From Apodospora peruviana (Eukaryota > Ascomycota > Sordariomycetes > Sordariales > Lasiosphaeriaceae): 64,000 nucleotides of DNA. The DNA lies in NCBI GenBank assembly GCA_033439685.1, contig JAUEDM010000002.1, positions 2,976,001-3,040,000 on the forward strand, written 5' to 3'. This document shows positions 1-12,364 of this stretch, piece after piece. Position 1 is the first letter of the stretch; each line of letters opens with the position of its first letter. The notes beneath the pieces were generated by a model. The model was given only the letters and a program-made list of their open reading frames with translations. It had not been told where the DNA came from and searched no databases. The position numbers and the translations under genes were made by a program.

Positions 1-1629
1 TTACTTACCCAAACTCGTTAGGGACTGCGATAACCATCTTGTTTTGATCTGTGGATGTTGAATTGATGAGTTGAATACGGTTTATTTTTGGCAGGAAGAG
101 ACTAGGTTAGACTGGTGGATGTGATTGTTGACGCGAAAAGTCTAAAATTGTTTGTAAAGAAGAGGAGAGGCAACTTCTGGTCTCATATATTCCGTACATA
201 TAGGTAACATCATAGACAGCGGGAAAATAAAGTGGGCTTCCCGAAGTGCGGTATCCCGTATATTACATCTTCCCGAACCCCTGTCCAAACTGCCAAAGGA
301 AGCTGCTCTTTGACACTAGTTAAGGGGGGAAAGTGTTCGATAGTGGCCCCGTGGAATCTTCCATCTGGTTCAGTTGCTTTCCTAGGATACAGGATACTGT
401 ACGGATTACAGGCACGTCACGCTCGATGCTCGGCACCGAAAGTCCTCACGAACAGCGACTTTAGTATAAAGAAATCCTTTCATCATCGACTGGTAGCCCC
501 GACGAGTGCCATTCTTTCTCCGGGTCTTTGCACTATGGCCAATGGGAACTTTTACAGGGTATGGCTGGCGGGCAAAAGAGTCCACCCGCTCTCCTGAATC
601 GACAGCAGAAAGTCTCCGAGCGTGCTAGGCCCGGTCTCAGTTACCCCGACCTAATAATCACACAGCAGTCGCGTCGCTAATAATCAGGCATCTATATTTT
701 CTCTCCTACGCAAAATTACCACGTCTATAGGTAGGGGGAAGTTCGGGTGTCAGCAAATGGATTGCTCAGGCAAGTGGTAAATCGTCTCATTTCCATCTGA
801 CCGTTGCATACCTTACACTACCCGTACCTGAGTTACCCTGTATGATGGGTAACTACCTACCTAAAACCTCCCAGGCCAGTATATGCGAAGAAAAACGAAA
901 AACAAAAAAAAGAACAAAAAAAACGGCCTCTGCAAAGAGGTAGCTACACACAACCTGCAATACCTGACAGGGAGGTTTTATTTCGGCCCGCATGAGGGGT
1001 AGTTCAACTTGGAATCGGCACGTCGTGCAGGAACGCAACATGTCAGCACTAGGTAAATAAACGACTTTCGATGAACCAGATTGTTGGGACCACCCGTAGG
1101 CAGGAACAGAGTGCTTACTACCCCGTATCTGCACGTGTACCTATACAAGCCTGGAAGCTTTTCGGTGGCGCAGCCGCAACATGCGTTGACTCCCTTGAGC
1201 CTCCTTCTCCGGTGCAAGTACATCCCCGAATGGCGATATCTTCCATGTCGATGGCAACATACACACCAGCAAGCTTAATCCAACGTCCAGTATGCGCATA
1301 CCTGCATACGGATCTCGGAAGTTAGTAGACCGTTCGCTATTATTTCCAAGTGTACGGATTAAATATCTCTTATAGATCTCTATAAACAATAATAAAGTGG
1401 AGTAAAATATGACAGTGCCACATAACATTTTATACAATTACAAGCTGCAAACAGCTCAATCTTATCGTTCACATGTTTCCGCCCTCCAGCAAATATTCAT
1501 ACACATTCTCAGAAACAGTCCTCCGCATGTCATTCTGTCCACATCCCCCCTACCAGCTGCTCCAGCATCCAGCTTCACGGACCTTGCCCTATCTGGTCCT
1601 GCCTGGATCCGACCCTTTTGTTTGCATCC
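1..1629. other. Left-edge intergenic region, no gene seen
   Basis: No open frame here has an ATG start, splice sites and a recognisable protein. The stretch holds an A-rich tract near 890-922 and is probably the 3' flank of the minus-strand PET127-like gene plus unassigned DNA. A gene lying mainly to the left of the window could reach in, but I see no exon. Confidence 0.5.
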
Positions 1630-4600
1630 TTACTTGTCGGCATCCACCTTGTCGGCTTCCGGGGATGCGAACTCTTGGCCGGTAGACTCGGTGGTGGTAG
1701 GCTCTGCGCTGCTGGTTTCCTGGCTACCGACCATGTTATTGGCGAGCCTTCTTTTCAAAGCCGCCTTGTGTCTCCTTCTGCGCCGTTTCTCGTTTACCGG
1801 TCTAGTGGATGCCACTTTTTCAGTAGTCTCTTTTTCAGCTGTCCCCTCTTCGCCTGTCTCCTTTTCGGCTGCCTCCTTTTCGGCTCGTTCCTTCTCAGCC
1901 CGCTCCTTCTCAGCTCGCAGCTCTTTGGCTCTCTCAAGGGTGACTCGTAGCTTTTCGGCTTGAACCTCCATGGCGAGCTCCCTTTTGGTCTTTTTGGCGT
2001 CCCCATTGCTAGCAGCAGCAGCGTCCTTTGCTTTCTTGAGGGCGAGCGCATCTTTAAGAGTGGCCACCTTCCCCTTCCACGCGCCCAGGCTCTCCTGCAT
2101 GTTCTTGGGACCTTTTGCGGCGGTTCGTTTGGGAGCCGTCTGCTGAGGATACACGCGGGGCTCTTCGAAAATTGGTGCGTGCACGTTCTGGTTGGCCAAC
2201 AAAGTCGCCCACTCGTCGCGATGAGGCGTATGCTCCCACTTCGCGTGAGGGTGCTCCTCCGAGTTCCACTCCTTGTACGTTAGACCATCCGGGAGGAATT
2301 CGTCGTCCTTGGTACCGAACACTGACTGGAAGTCAAGTGGCTTGTCCCTGCCGTAGACGTGGATTGGATACTTCTCGTGAAACTCGGTCTCTGACTCTCT
2401 GAACTCCCGCCCCTTCGTGCTAAAGGCGAGCAGCTTGCCGCGGAACATTGATAACCATGGGTCCGTATCGGTTTCAAGGCGGAAAAATGCCCCCTCGCGC
2501 CGCTTCTGCGTATTTTTGTATAGCGTCTTTGCCCGCTCTGGGTCGATATCTTCGATGGCGTACTCGACCTCCCAGGAGTTGCTGGAGTCAAACGTTTCGG
2601 GGGGGCGATCCACGTATTTTCCGTCCACCTTGTTTCGCACAGTAAGAATCATGCCAAGTACATCGGTCTCTTCTGATCGAGAATTTTTGACTTCTGCAGC
2701 TGCAGGCGAGTGATCCTTCTCATCACTTGCCACCGACTCATCCATGGCAGTCTCTCCTTCTACGGATGTCGGCGATGTCCCCGTCGAACCTTGTGCAATC
2801 TTCACGGAGCCCGGCGCAGCCTCTTCGGAACCACCAGAACTAGAGACCTCCTCACCTGGCGCAGACGTTCCCCTCTCATCCCCTTCGTTTGACCTTTCGG
2901 CCTCGCTGCCGCGGGTCTCCCGGTTCTTTGCCATCAGCTCAGAGAGTATTCTCTCGAAGCTCCGGAGCTTCACGGCATCCTCAGTCACATCCTCTTCCGT
3001 CTCCTCATCCAGTTTTGTAGATTTATGTTCGTGCGATGAAACCTTAACCTGAGATGCGAGTCGGAGGATGAGGTCTTTCAAGGATGATCCACCCTCGTCT
3101 AGTTCAATCTTTTCTGACTCCGGTTCCGGTTCAACCGTTTCCGCGATGGGATCTTGATCTTCGGACTGCGACGGCGACAACTTGTCGCCGCTTGCACTCT
3201 TTTCCTCTATTGACATGTCATCCATTGACTCCGGCGAGGTCTCCATCTGATCCTGAGTGGGAGGTGTGTAATCGCTGCCGGTATCCAGCAGCCTAGATTC
3301 ACCATCAATGGGAGACGACTTGGCGGCCATGTCCGAGGCCGCAGCATCAGAGACGGTGGGAGAGGACGCTGTGCTACTCGTGAGAGCCTCCAGGAGTGCA
3401 TCAAAATAACGATGTGCTTCTTCGGGGGTGCTGGTACGGAGAAGTCCGCTTTGCTGAAGAGCATCCTCAATGGCTTCTCTGACCGAGGTCACACCCTGTT
3501 CCTCGTTCTCGAGCGCCTCTTCAACTTCGTTCATAATATCCTCCCAGGTGTCGAGACTAGTTTCTCCCTCAACATAGCCATTTCCGGTATAGTCTTCGCC
3601 GCTTTCCCCCTCGGTCGCAGCTTGGGAGTTCTCGGTAACAGGTTCTGTGCCTTCAACTTCTGTGCCTTCAGCTTCCATACCCATCATGTCACGCTCAAAC
3701 TGCTCAACCTTTTCCCTGTTCTTTGTCTGGACTTCATCGATCTGTTCTGGAGTGACAGGTTGGGCAAAGATGTACATGAAAGGTGGCGTCGACGGTCTGG
3801 TCTCGAAGAAGAAACGGAGGGATCGACCTGGGAACCTGGCGGTCGCCTTGTCCAGCACCTCGTTGAGGAGGTGAAGGCTGAGCTTAAACTCTTGATCGCC
3901 GAGGGCTTTATTTGGCGTTCCGTGTAGAGACATATCCATTTCCGTGAGGGGAATGTACTGAAACCCAAAGATGCGCTGTGTGTTATGGAAGGCGACAAAG
4001 ATACCATCCATACGACCCATCCTGACTTGAAGAGAATACTTCATAAAGGCATTGCGAATCATATCAAAATACTCGCGTTCGTACGACTCCCACTGACCAA
4101 CACGGTCCCGGATCTCGTAGTCCATACCTTTCTTGTGATCTCTGGCGTCCATGCGAATAGAGACAACGGCTCTGGTCTTGAGATCGAACATGCCGGTGCC
4201 AGGAATCCTCGGATCATACGCGTCGAGCTGCGAACGCATCATGAAGTCTCCCATCGTGGTATAATGGTAAGCTTCAGGCCCGTTTCGTTCTTCCTCACTC
4301 AACTGATCCGACTTGGTCTTGCGGTACAACTCAAATTCCTCTTTCGGGAGCGTGAGGAGCTTTTCCATCGATTTACCCAGCATGCTCAAAACATTAGCGG
4401 TATCGAACTCTTTATCGGCGTCGATGGCATAGGTGCCGTCTTTGTAATGCAGAAATGTAGCGGCGGGAGCGCGTAGAATCTTGCTGAAATTCGTGCTCTC
4501 GATGTTGAAGTCGCGGCTTACATATGGCGCCTTAATCTCGCGCCAACTAGAGAGAAGGAAGTGAAAATGGGCTAGCATGGAAGTCATACTTGAAGTTGAC

Positions 4601-5754
4601 CCGGTGTATTTTCGGTTATGCTCGCTGGCCATTCCGATTAGAGTGGTATCCTTGGACGATGTGATATACTGCTTCAGCGCGTTGAAGTCAAACTCCTTGA
4701 TAGGCATGATACGAGCGAGATAGGGATCGAAATTGAACACTCTCGATCGGGGATCTTGAAGAGTGTAAACGCCAGGGTTGAACAGGACCCGGTCCAAGCC
4801 GTATGACAGCTTCGGGACTGGAGGTTGCTTTTTCTCGACAGCCGTCAGCTCAAGGGTCTCCGGGTTGATGGTCCGGACAGTGAATCCCTTTTTGGTCTTT
4901 TTCATTGAAACGCCAGACGGCGTCACAGGCAGGCCAGTATTGCGATCCACCATGGTCGGCTTAGGTCGTGGCTTCGACCTGCGTTCCTTTTGGGACCCTG
5001 CGGCATTATCTGCGATAGGTTTCGCTTCCGAGTCCGCCTCATCCATTCTCGGCGTGGATTCCTCCGATCTGAGCTTGGGTTGCCTTTGCTTCGCCTTGGG
5101 CTCATCTCGCTGCTTCAGACTGGCCTCTTTTATCTTGGGTCTCTCGATGCCAGTGTTCTCCCCGGCCTTAAGTATATGTGCTCCTTTCTCCTCTAGAGCT
5201 GAGAGGACCGTCTTCCCTTTGCTCGCCGACAGCTCGTCATTGAGGACCTTCATTAAAATGTTGACGGCGCCATCGAGCAACTTCGGAGCGTAGGGCTTGG
5301 GGCCAGTTGCAACCCGGGGCGAAGCTTTTGTTTTGGGAGCCTTGGTGTCAGCCGACTCTTTGACCTCGGTGGAATCGTCCGCGTGCACATCGGAGTCCTT
5401 CGGTTCGGTGGACGGTGACGCCGCTTGAGGAGCGACGGGGGTTAAAACTAATCGTCCGGCCTGAATATCCTTAAGCACACTAAGGGTTTGCCTCCACAAG
5501 CCATTCCGGCTGTCTTTCGATTTGCGCTTGCTCTTCTTCTTGGTTCCAGTGGGAGCTCGGCGCACACCGCCGGTTGTCTGGTTTCCCGGTGACGGAGCGG
5601 GCTCAGACTGCGACGGTGTTGCTGCCGGAGCTGAGGACGGCGACGGAGAGGCAGAGGTGGAATATGTTGAGTGGTTCCCGAGGATGTGCCGACAGGATGT
5701 GCAAATGAAGGCCGGCTGCACCGTCCGGCGGGCTTGGTGACTCAATTGCAACAT
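1630..5754 (-). CDS. PET127: Pet127-family mitochondrial RNA-processing protein
   Basis: One uninterrupted frame encodes 1374 aa. The first 35 or so residues are rich in Arg, Ser, Gln and Ala with few acids, as in a mitochondrial presequence. The Pet127 core starts near residue 315 (SYGLDRVLFNPGVY) and runs to about 665; it holds the Ser-rich block GSTSSMTSMLAHFHF and a D-x-K site in FDLKTRA near residue 526. In yeast Pet127 is a mitochondrial membrane-associated protein linked to 5' processing and turnover of mitochondrial RNAs. The D-x-K pattern fits the PD-(D/E)XK nuclease fold to which I recall the family being assigned. Long acidic low-complexity segments follow, then a conserved block near 1080-1230 and a Lys/Glu coiled repeat near the C-terminus. 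It is much longer than the yeast protein, mainly through the charged regions. An in-frame intron cannot be excluded. Confidence 0.85.
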   Translation of the reverse strand: MLQLSHQARRTVQPAFICTSCRHILGNHSTYSTSASPSPSSAPAATPSQSEPAPSPGNQTTGGVRRAPTGTKKKSKRKSKDSRNGLWRQTLSVLKDIQAGRLVLTPVAPQAASPSTEPKDSDVHADDSTEVKESADTKAPKTKASPRVATGPKPYAPKLLDGAVNILMKVLNDELSASKGKTVLSALEEKGAHILKAGENTGIERPKIKEASLKQRDEPKAKQRQPKLRSEESTPRMDEADSEAKPIADNAAGSQKERRSKPRPKPTMVDRNTGLPVTPSGVSMKKTKKGFTVRTINPETLELTAVEKKQPPVPKLSYGLDRVLFNPGVYTLQDPRSRVFNFDPYLARIMPIKEFDFNALKQYITSSKDTTLIGMASEHNRKYTGSTSSMTSMLAHFHFLLSSWREIKAPYVSRDFNIESTNFSKILRAPAATFLHYKDGTYAIDADKEFDTANVLSMLGKSMEKLLTLPKEEFELYRKTKSDQLSEEERNGPEAYHYTTMGDFMMRSQLDAYDPRIPGTGMFDLKTRAVVSIRMDARDHKKGMDYEIRDRVGQWESYEREYFDMIRNAFMKYSLQVRMGRMDGIFVAFHNTQRIFGFQYIPLTEMDMSLHGTPNKALGDQEFKLSLHLLNEVLDKATARFPGRSLRFFFETRPSTPPFMYIFAQPVTPEQIDEVQTKNREKVEQFERDMMGMEAEGTEVEGTEPVTENSQAATEGESGEDYTGNGYVEGETSLDTWEDIMNEVEEALENEEQGVTSVREAIEDALQQSGLLRTSTPEEAHRYFDALLEALTSSTASSPTVSDAAASDMAAKSSPIDGESRLLDTGSDYTPPTQDQMETSPESMDDMSIEEKSASGDKLSPSQSEDQDPIAETVEPEPESEKIELDEGGSSLKDLILRLASQVKVSSHEHKSTKLDEETEEDVTEDAVKLRSFERILSELMAKNRETRGSEAERSNEGDERGTSAPGEEVSSSGGSEEAAPGSVKIAQGSTGTSPTSVEGETAMDESVASDEKDHSPAAAEVKNSRSEETDVLGMILTVRNKVDGKYVDRPPETFDSSNSWEVEYAIEDIDPERAKTLYKNTQKRREGAFFRLETDTDPWLSMFRGKLLAFSTKGREFRESETEFHEKYPIHVYGRDKPLDFQSVFGTKDDEFLPDGLTYKEWNSEEHPHAKWEHTPHRDEWATLLANQNVHAPIFEEPRVYPQQTAPKRTAAKGPKNMQESLGAWKGKVATLKDALALKKAKDAAAASNGDAKKTKRELAMEVQAEKLRVTLERAKELRAEKERAEKERAEKEAAEKETGEEGTAEKETTEKVASTRPVNEKRRRRRHKAALKRRLANNMVGSQETSSAEPTTTESTGQEFASPEADKVDADK

Positions 5755-6559
5755 TTCCGCTGTCGTGACGACCTTGATGTCGGTGTGGACGTCGACGACC
5801 AGGAAATGTTAATGGAAGAAAATCCTCTTCCTGTGACCCACCACTGGCAGGTTTGGACGCGGTTTGGGCTTCACGCGCTGAGACCAATTCTTTTCTTCCT
5901 ATCCAGGTCCCTGGTTCGCCGGACGGAGCCTCCTTCAACCGTTCTGCTTGGCATGCCACTGCAATGTACCCTTACATTCTTAACGCAATACCGTGGGATA
6001 TGCGATTAGGCAATAGAAAATAAGCTTCGTTTATAGAATAAATGACACATTGTTGTCCCTATCTTCACACCACTGGATCTAGTTTCAAAGCTACCTAGCC
6101 TCGTGGCATTTATACGCGGGTATAATCTGTAAATTTCAAATGAAGCTCTGATTCGAAGCACCAGGCTAACAGTTACCTTGTTAAGTTCATATTCTTCGTT
6201 TTGAGACGCCTAAGCGGAGGCCAAAAGGCAACCGATAAATTGATAAGTCAGGTACCTTATATACTCCTTGAATACCCGCCCGCCCTGCTTGCTATCTACC
6301 TTACGTGATGGAGAATAACATAAGTAGTCCCCAAATACCTAATGTACATATGGAGATAAACTGGTAGGTCGGTGAGGAGGCAACCCACTCATAAGCAGTA
6401 AGAAAGCAGTCCCCAAAATAAAACAGACTAAATAAATCCGTACTCCGTTTCTTCCATGACAGTTCGATTCGCCGACCGCCGAAAATGCCAGATATGGATG
6501 CCCCGGTACAAATGACGACCTAAAGAAAAGGACCAAGCAAAACAGCAAACAGACGAGAT
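5755..6559. other. Intergenic: PET127 promoter side and SCC4 3' flank
   Basis: About 800 bases between two minus-strand genes. It should hold the PET127 5' region and the SCC4 3' UTR. A TCCGTACTCCGT variant of the window's recurrent motif lies at 6437-6448. No supported gene. Confidence 0.5.
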
Positions 6560-9123
6560 TCACACCCTGGTCCTCGCGTATGCCTCATTGGCAAGTCTGA
6601 CCGCCGATTCCCGGTCTGCCTGCGCTCGCTCTAGCTCGCCCTGCGTCTCTCTTGACTGCGCAAGCATACCGTCCGCGACACTCATCCATAGAAGATTCCC
6701 CGTCTTCTTCGCTTGTGCCACGGCCGCCATGGCACACTTGAGCGCCTGCTCACCGACCACATTCTCAAACAACTTCCACCTCATGAGGTTGAGCGCCATT
6801 GATAGGAACTGGGTATTTCCGACACGTTGGGCGCCGGCGACTGAACTCTGGATGCACGACTTAACCTGGTTGATAGACAGCGGCGGTTCCATATCTATGG
6901 AAGCCATCACGAGGTTGTACGCCGTCCTGATCTCCCTGTCCGGGTTGTCCTCGCAGAGCGGACGCAACAAATCCACAATCTCTGTTATATCGGCATTGTC
7001 CCTATGTTCGCCTGCCTGCCTGATCCAGAGCCGGTTGAGAGCAGCCAAGATGGCCAGCTCCATCTCGATCTGACTTGCGCTATGAGTTTTGGTCGCCCCA
7101 CTCCAGTCCATTTCAAATCTCTCGTCCCTCCATATTTCAAGCGCTTCATTGAGCCTCGTGGTGCCTTGCATGAGGACACCTTCGAGATAGAGCGTCATCG
7201 TATCGAGGAACCCAGTTGACGGACATAGTTCTCGTATCGTATCCACACAGTGCTTCACTCTTGCCCAGTCGGACAAGGTTGCTGCTTGTAACCCGACGAG
7301 AACTTGGACATAGCAAACGAGCTCTTTTGCCCACTCCGATTGTTTCAAGGCCTCTGCAAGAGACTGTGATGTTGATACATGTCCACGGTCCAATGGTCCT
7401 TTTTGTCTGGTGACAGGATCAACTGACAACCGTGTCTTACCTTCCAATAGCCTTACTGCTTCATCCCACAAGGCAAAACTTCTCGCAGGCGGCATCTTAT
7501 CTCTATGCAGCGAAACGATTCCATCGAAAACATTCCTAAGCGAACTGTTAGCAAGTGGGCAGTGGTAGAGACGAACAGACGGGGAACGACTTACGCTAAT
7601 GCAAATAATTCTTGTTTACCCAGGGTTGACAAGACTAGGTAGTCGAAACTACTGTCACCTGGGCGAAGAATGGCTTGCGTATCAGTGCTTATCGTTTGCG
7701 GTAAGTTTGGCACGCGTCTTATGGGTAACAGAATCTCGTGAAAAAGATCTGCCGTATCTTTCAGCTCGTCCAGTCTGGTGAGAAGAGAGTCCATCTTCTG
7801 CACCGACACCTTGTAGTCCTTCTCACGAAGACTGCAGACCAGGTCCAGTAACAACAACAGGACATCGATCTGCGGAAGATGCACGGACGCATCGAACTGC
7901 CATTTTGACGCCTGTGCAATACACGTCTGTACACGGGTGATACAGTCTTCCTTCATGCTTCCAAGGTGGGCAAGACCTTCCAGCAGGGTGGCCATGACAT
8001 AAATTGCCTTATCTTCTCGTTGATTCGCAATATCAGCTATCCTCCGCAGATTCTCCAGAGCATGATGATCAGCAGCACCGCCCGATTGGAGGTGAAATGC
8101 GGCTTTGAGAAAGCGAAAGGCGTAGACCCAGTGCACGTGTTTGAAGGTGGTGCAGTCGGCAATGTGGGTATCGACGGACTTGAAAGCTGCCTTTTGATTT
8201 CGTTGAAACAGGGTCTTCATGAGAAGGAACTGCGAGCTGTACTTTAAATCGGTGAAGCGGTGTTTCTCGCAGACCGCGATGCCTCTCGTCAGGGCTGTCT
8301 CGGCCTCCATGAGATTCGTGGTTTCTTCCGTCAAGATACTGGCGTATCGAAGACACAGCCTAGCTTCGAGACGAGGAGATAGCTTGTTCGACTTCATCGC
8401 TATTTCCAGGCATCCCAGTCCCGTTGCCATCAGTTGGTGATGCTCCTTCGTCTCCTCGGCAGACATGAATCTAGCGACATCCTGCACAGCGGAATTTGCT
8501 TTTTCGAAGCAGTCCTCAGCAACGCAGAGTAGGAGAGGAAGAGTCTCGACATGTGCAGGAGACTGCGACAGAACGGGAGACCCGGCTATCCCAGTTCCAG
8601 AAGCTGGCCGCTTCGCAGGTTTTGTAGATATTCCTTGTAGGAGAGTTCGCTTGTCGCCCAGCTTAGGACTGTTCTTGGGGCTGCTCTTCACAGACGCGGC
8701 CTGCTGCGGCAGCCTGGAGACAGGGGGTATCTGGGGGCTTGCCGTTGACGCTGGTGTTGTAACCGGTTCCGGAGCCGGCGGGACAGGCTTCGGCGCGACA
8801 TGATTCTGGAGAAAGGACGGGTTGACGAACTGGAGTGGGGGAGCGGCGTCGACGGGGGAAGGACGGTTGAATGCGCTGTTGTAGTTGTTCAAATGGGAAG
8901 CGCTGTTTGTGTAATATGAGGCAGGCTGCTGGGGGTATGCAGGCTGAGAGGAGGCGTCTTGCTGGAAGGGCGCATGCCCATTAACGGGATAGCAGTTGAA
9001 GCCATTCGCGTTGGTGTACTGGGGGTATGGCTGTGGCTGTTGGGGCGGATTCTGGGTCGGACGCTGGCCATCGTAGGACTGGCCGTGCGCCTGCCCCGAG
9101 GGCATCGTGTCTCGATATATCAT
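6560..9123 (-). CDS. SCC4: Cohesin loading factor Scc4/Mau2
   Basis: Two exons, complement of 7595-9123 and 6560-7535, split by a 59-nt GTAAGT...TAG intron, give 834 aa. The N-terminal 170 residues are Pro/Gln/Tyr-rich and probably disordered. The rest is an array of TPR-like helices (for example LPLLLCVAEDCFEKANSAV and the CLRYASILTEETTNLMEAE region) typical of the cohesin-loading-factor family. Scc4/Mau2 pairs with Scc2/Mis4/NIPBL to load cohesin on chromosomes in the nucleus. The frame stays open upstream to 9237 but without an ATG, so the start is placed at 9123 (MIYRD); a second Met 18 bases downstream (MPSGQ) is an alternative. The gene is divergent from the hydrolase gene at 9967. Confidence 0.88.
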
Positions 9124-9966
9124 GGCATTTGTCGTGTCTGCTTCGAGAAGCGTCGTGTCGTCGTTGCAAGGAGCCGGAAGGATGCGTCTGCGACAGACTT
9201 CCACTTCCACGTAGCGTTGGCGGTAGGGATGATGCAACTGTCCAGACGCGCTAAATTGTCAATGGAGTTTGTTGGACGGCGGGTCTCGGGTCTTGCTTCC
9301 TGCATTCCAGGTTCACTGCAGTGAATGTCAGATCTCCGTACGGATACGGTGGTACCAGTGTTAGGTAAGCTGGCAAGGTACAGGTTGGGGGCTTGAAGTA
9401 ACAACCCTCCCGGGCAACCGACCATGCGATGTGGCTTTTGCTAAGAAGCGCCACATTTGATCAATGGCGGCGGTGCCCCCCACCAATTGGCAGAGTGGGC
9501 ATCGTAACGTAACCACCGGGGGACGACCTCGGCATGTTGAGACTCCTCGGTCGGGATGGTCCACCGTCCCGCCCGTATCTCAAGATGAACTGGGCTTTTG
9601 TCCGTACCCCGGCAGAACCTCCGAGTTGTTGCAGCTGAACTCCACCTTGGCCAGGTGGTTATTCCCCTAGGGGTTCGACTTTGAAGCTTCGCCTTCATAT
9701 ATATATGAATACGGAGTAGATATCATTGCTTTCGTTTGCTTCTCCCGTCATACACACCAGTCGTATACCCTCCTTTCTTTTAATCTCAGGTATCTAAGGT
9801 ACCTTACAGAGACTTGACTTTCATTCCTTTTTTGTTCTAAAGGTGCTTCACTTCACTTTGTTCTCATCCTACCATCTTTGCTTTCTTCGACTTTGCTATC
9901 TCATCCGCGATTCGGTCCCTATCCTATCTCCAGGCAGTTCGAGCTGCCAGTTGCCGACTAGGAATC
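9124..9966. promoter_or_regulatory. Shared divergent promoter region, SCC4 and hydrolase gene
   Basis: These 843 bases separate two divergent starts. They contain a perfect 16-bp AT palindrome at 9694-9709 (TTCATATATATATGAA) that directly abuts a TACGGAGTA motif at 9710-9718, about 250 bp before the hydrolase ATG. Pyrimidine-rich sequence follows to 9960, as is common near fungal transcription starts. No coding exon is supported. Confidence 0.45.
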
Positions 9967-11696
9967 ATGGACTGGTTTGGCCATGCCAACGTCTCCTTCA
10001 CTCACTCCGCATCGCCGTTGGCCCTGCAGAGGAAAGATGGTACCGCGACCGATCTCTTGAAAGTCTGCGAGAAGGCCACTCCCGCCTGCCAGCTCAACCC
10101 GCTCCTGTTCAACGGCCACCTGCAGACCATGTGGACTGCCGTCAAGGAGCATGGTCCCCAGATATACTACCGCAGGACCATTTTCGACGCCGAGCAGAAC
10201 CCTTACGCCGGCACTTTCGCCGTTGACTTTGTGGTTGAACCCCACCAAGACGTCGACGATTCCCTGCCGCCCCGGACTGCCTACTTCTCTCAACACGATT
10301 TCGCCAGAATCGGTTCCGATGACACCAGACCCATGTTGATCTGTCTTCATGGCCTATCAGGAGGCTCACACGAGGTCTATCTCCGGCACGCCTTTCTGCC
10401 CCTCGTGAAGAGCGGTGAGTGGGAAGTTTGTGTGGTTAATGCCCGGGGATGTGCAAATAGTGCCATCACGACCGGTGTTCTCTTCAATGCCCGGGCAACC
10501 TGGGACGTTCGACAGGTTTGTACTCCGGCTTCCCCGTCAGTTTACGGATAAACGACGGAAACTGATGAGTTGAGATACTCAGTTCGTGAAGTGGGCGAGG
10601 GCGACGTTCCCAAACCGGCCTCTCTTTGCCGTCGGGTTCTCTCTAGGCGCAAACATCTTGACCAACGTAAGTCGCGACTTTATGGTCACTGCAATATCAT
10701 GCAATACTAATGTGAATTTGCTTGTTAGTATGTCGGCGAGGAGTGTGCCGACTGCCCCCTGAAGGCTGCTATATCTGTCGGGAACCCTTTCGAGTTGGAT
10801 GTCACCAACAAAGCTCTGCAGAGGTCGCTGCTAGGGAAACACGTCTACCAGAGAGTTATGGGAAGTACGTTGCCCTCATGCCACCCCTGTGTGAATCATC
10901 GTCGAGATGTAGCTCAGTTCACTAACAGTGATATCCATCTCCAGCAAACATGAAAAAGCTCACCGCCTACCATAAAGAGTCGTTTATGAAGTATACAAAT
11001 CTGGACCTTGGCAAAATCGAGCGCCTAACATATCTCTACGAGTTTGACCGGGAAGTCCAGTACGTTGCCCCCTCAGACTGTCTCCCTCTGATCCAGAGAG
11101 ACCCGTCGTAGGAGAACTGAGTGCAATTTATTAATCCGCTGCCACCCCAATAGAACTGTAACCTGGGGATACCCCACAGAAACCGCTTATTATCGCGATG
11201 CTTCGTCCGCGGATGCTGTCCTCGCCATCAAGATCCCATTCTTCGCCATATCGGCTGAAGACGACCCAGTATGTCTACCTATGTGTCGAACTACATACCT
11301 TACCTAATAACTGCCCCCTGTTTGTCGATACAGAATAACAAAAGACTGACATGCTACAGATTGCCGTCCAAGAAGCCATTCCCTACGAAGAATTCAAGGC
11401 AAACCCAAACACAGTGCTGTGCACCACGTCATTAGGCGGCCATCTCTCCTGGTTTGAGATTGGTGGTGGACGTTGGTTTACTCGCCCTGTACGTTCCCAA
11501 TGCCTTGGGTTACCCCTTCTATCCGCCGAAATGAGTGTGCTGAACTGAGACATATTAGATATGTAACTTCCTCCAGGCAATGGCTTCCGAGATCAATCTC
11601 GACGCTATCAAGCCTATCGCCAATGGAAAGCCTGATGCGACACCTGTGGCCCAAACCCACTTTGATCCATTGAGGAGGAAACTGCAAATTCTTTGA
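9967..11696 (+). CDS. YheT/EMB8-type alpha/beta hydrolase (esterase/acyltransferase)
   Basis: Seven exons: 9967-10515, 10583-10666, 10729-10864, 10945-11059, 11154-11268, 11360-11488 and 11577-11696. Every join keeps frame and uses GT-AG ends; the product is 415 aa. The N-terminal NPLLFNGHLQTMWT and the core CLHGLSGGSHE mark the YheT/EMB8 branch, which includes yeast Eht1/Eeb1 (medium-chain ethyl ester synthases/esterases). The predicted triad is Ser203 in GFSLGAN, Asp331 or Asp332 in SAEDDP, and His361 in GGHLSWFE. Two of its introns would truncate the protein if retained. Substrate is not deducible; ester hydrolysis or alcohol acyl transfer is a family-level inference. Confidence 0.88.
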
Positions 11697-12364
11697 GGAC
11701 CTGAGTTACAAGAAAAGAATCATAGACATGCTACGATGAATGGAAGCGGTGCGCTCCACCGGACATTGTTGACACTGCGGCGTGTATATGATAGGATCTA
11801 GCTAGATGGGGTCGATTTTGGTTGGGTTGAGTTACGAGGCACCAAGATTTTCAGTATCTCGAACCATGTACAATGTAGATTAAAAATCAGGTCTTCACTC
11901 GACATACACGGGCTCATTATACAGGTAAAGACTTCAGACAGAAGCCAACGGCAATCTACAAAAGATGGAAGGTATCTTGATATCTTAGATGGGATGAAGG
12001 ATGAGCACGGTGCGATAAGCACTTTTGTCAATGTAGATACCTAGATATATATCTCGGGGAAGAGCGAGCCGTAGACGTTCTTGTACATGAATTCACACGG
12101 GTCGTGCCAACTTCACTTCCCTACCCACAATGCCTTTTGAGAACATAGCCCATGCCCACTATCAGCACTTAAACCCCCAAAATAGGTCTAGATGCCCAAT
12201 TTCCCAGTTGTGTGTGATTTTGGTTGGTGGTATCTCATATGTTTTGCCCAGTTACCTGATCCGGAAACCCGCCCGGTCCTCCTTTTAACGTCAATAACAA
12301 ATAACCAACGCGCCAAACGCCACGCATGCGGAATGCTGGAAAGAAAAGCGAGTAAGACAGAGAT
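11697..12364. other. Convergent 3' flanks of hydrolase and LOC1
   Basis: About 670 bases between two convergent genes, AT-richer than the flanking exons. It probably holds both 3' UTRs and terminators. No frame here has a recognisable product. Confidence 0.5.

Noticed and set aside
9211..9237. Upstream start for SCC4 at 9237
   Set aside because: The codon there is TTG; the first ATG in frame is at 9123.
10905..10930. tRNA-like box A (GTAGCTCAGTTC)
   Set aside because: It lies inside an intron of the hydrolase gene, with no matching T-arm or acceptor stem.
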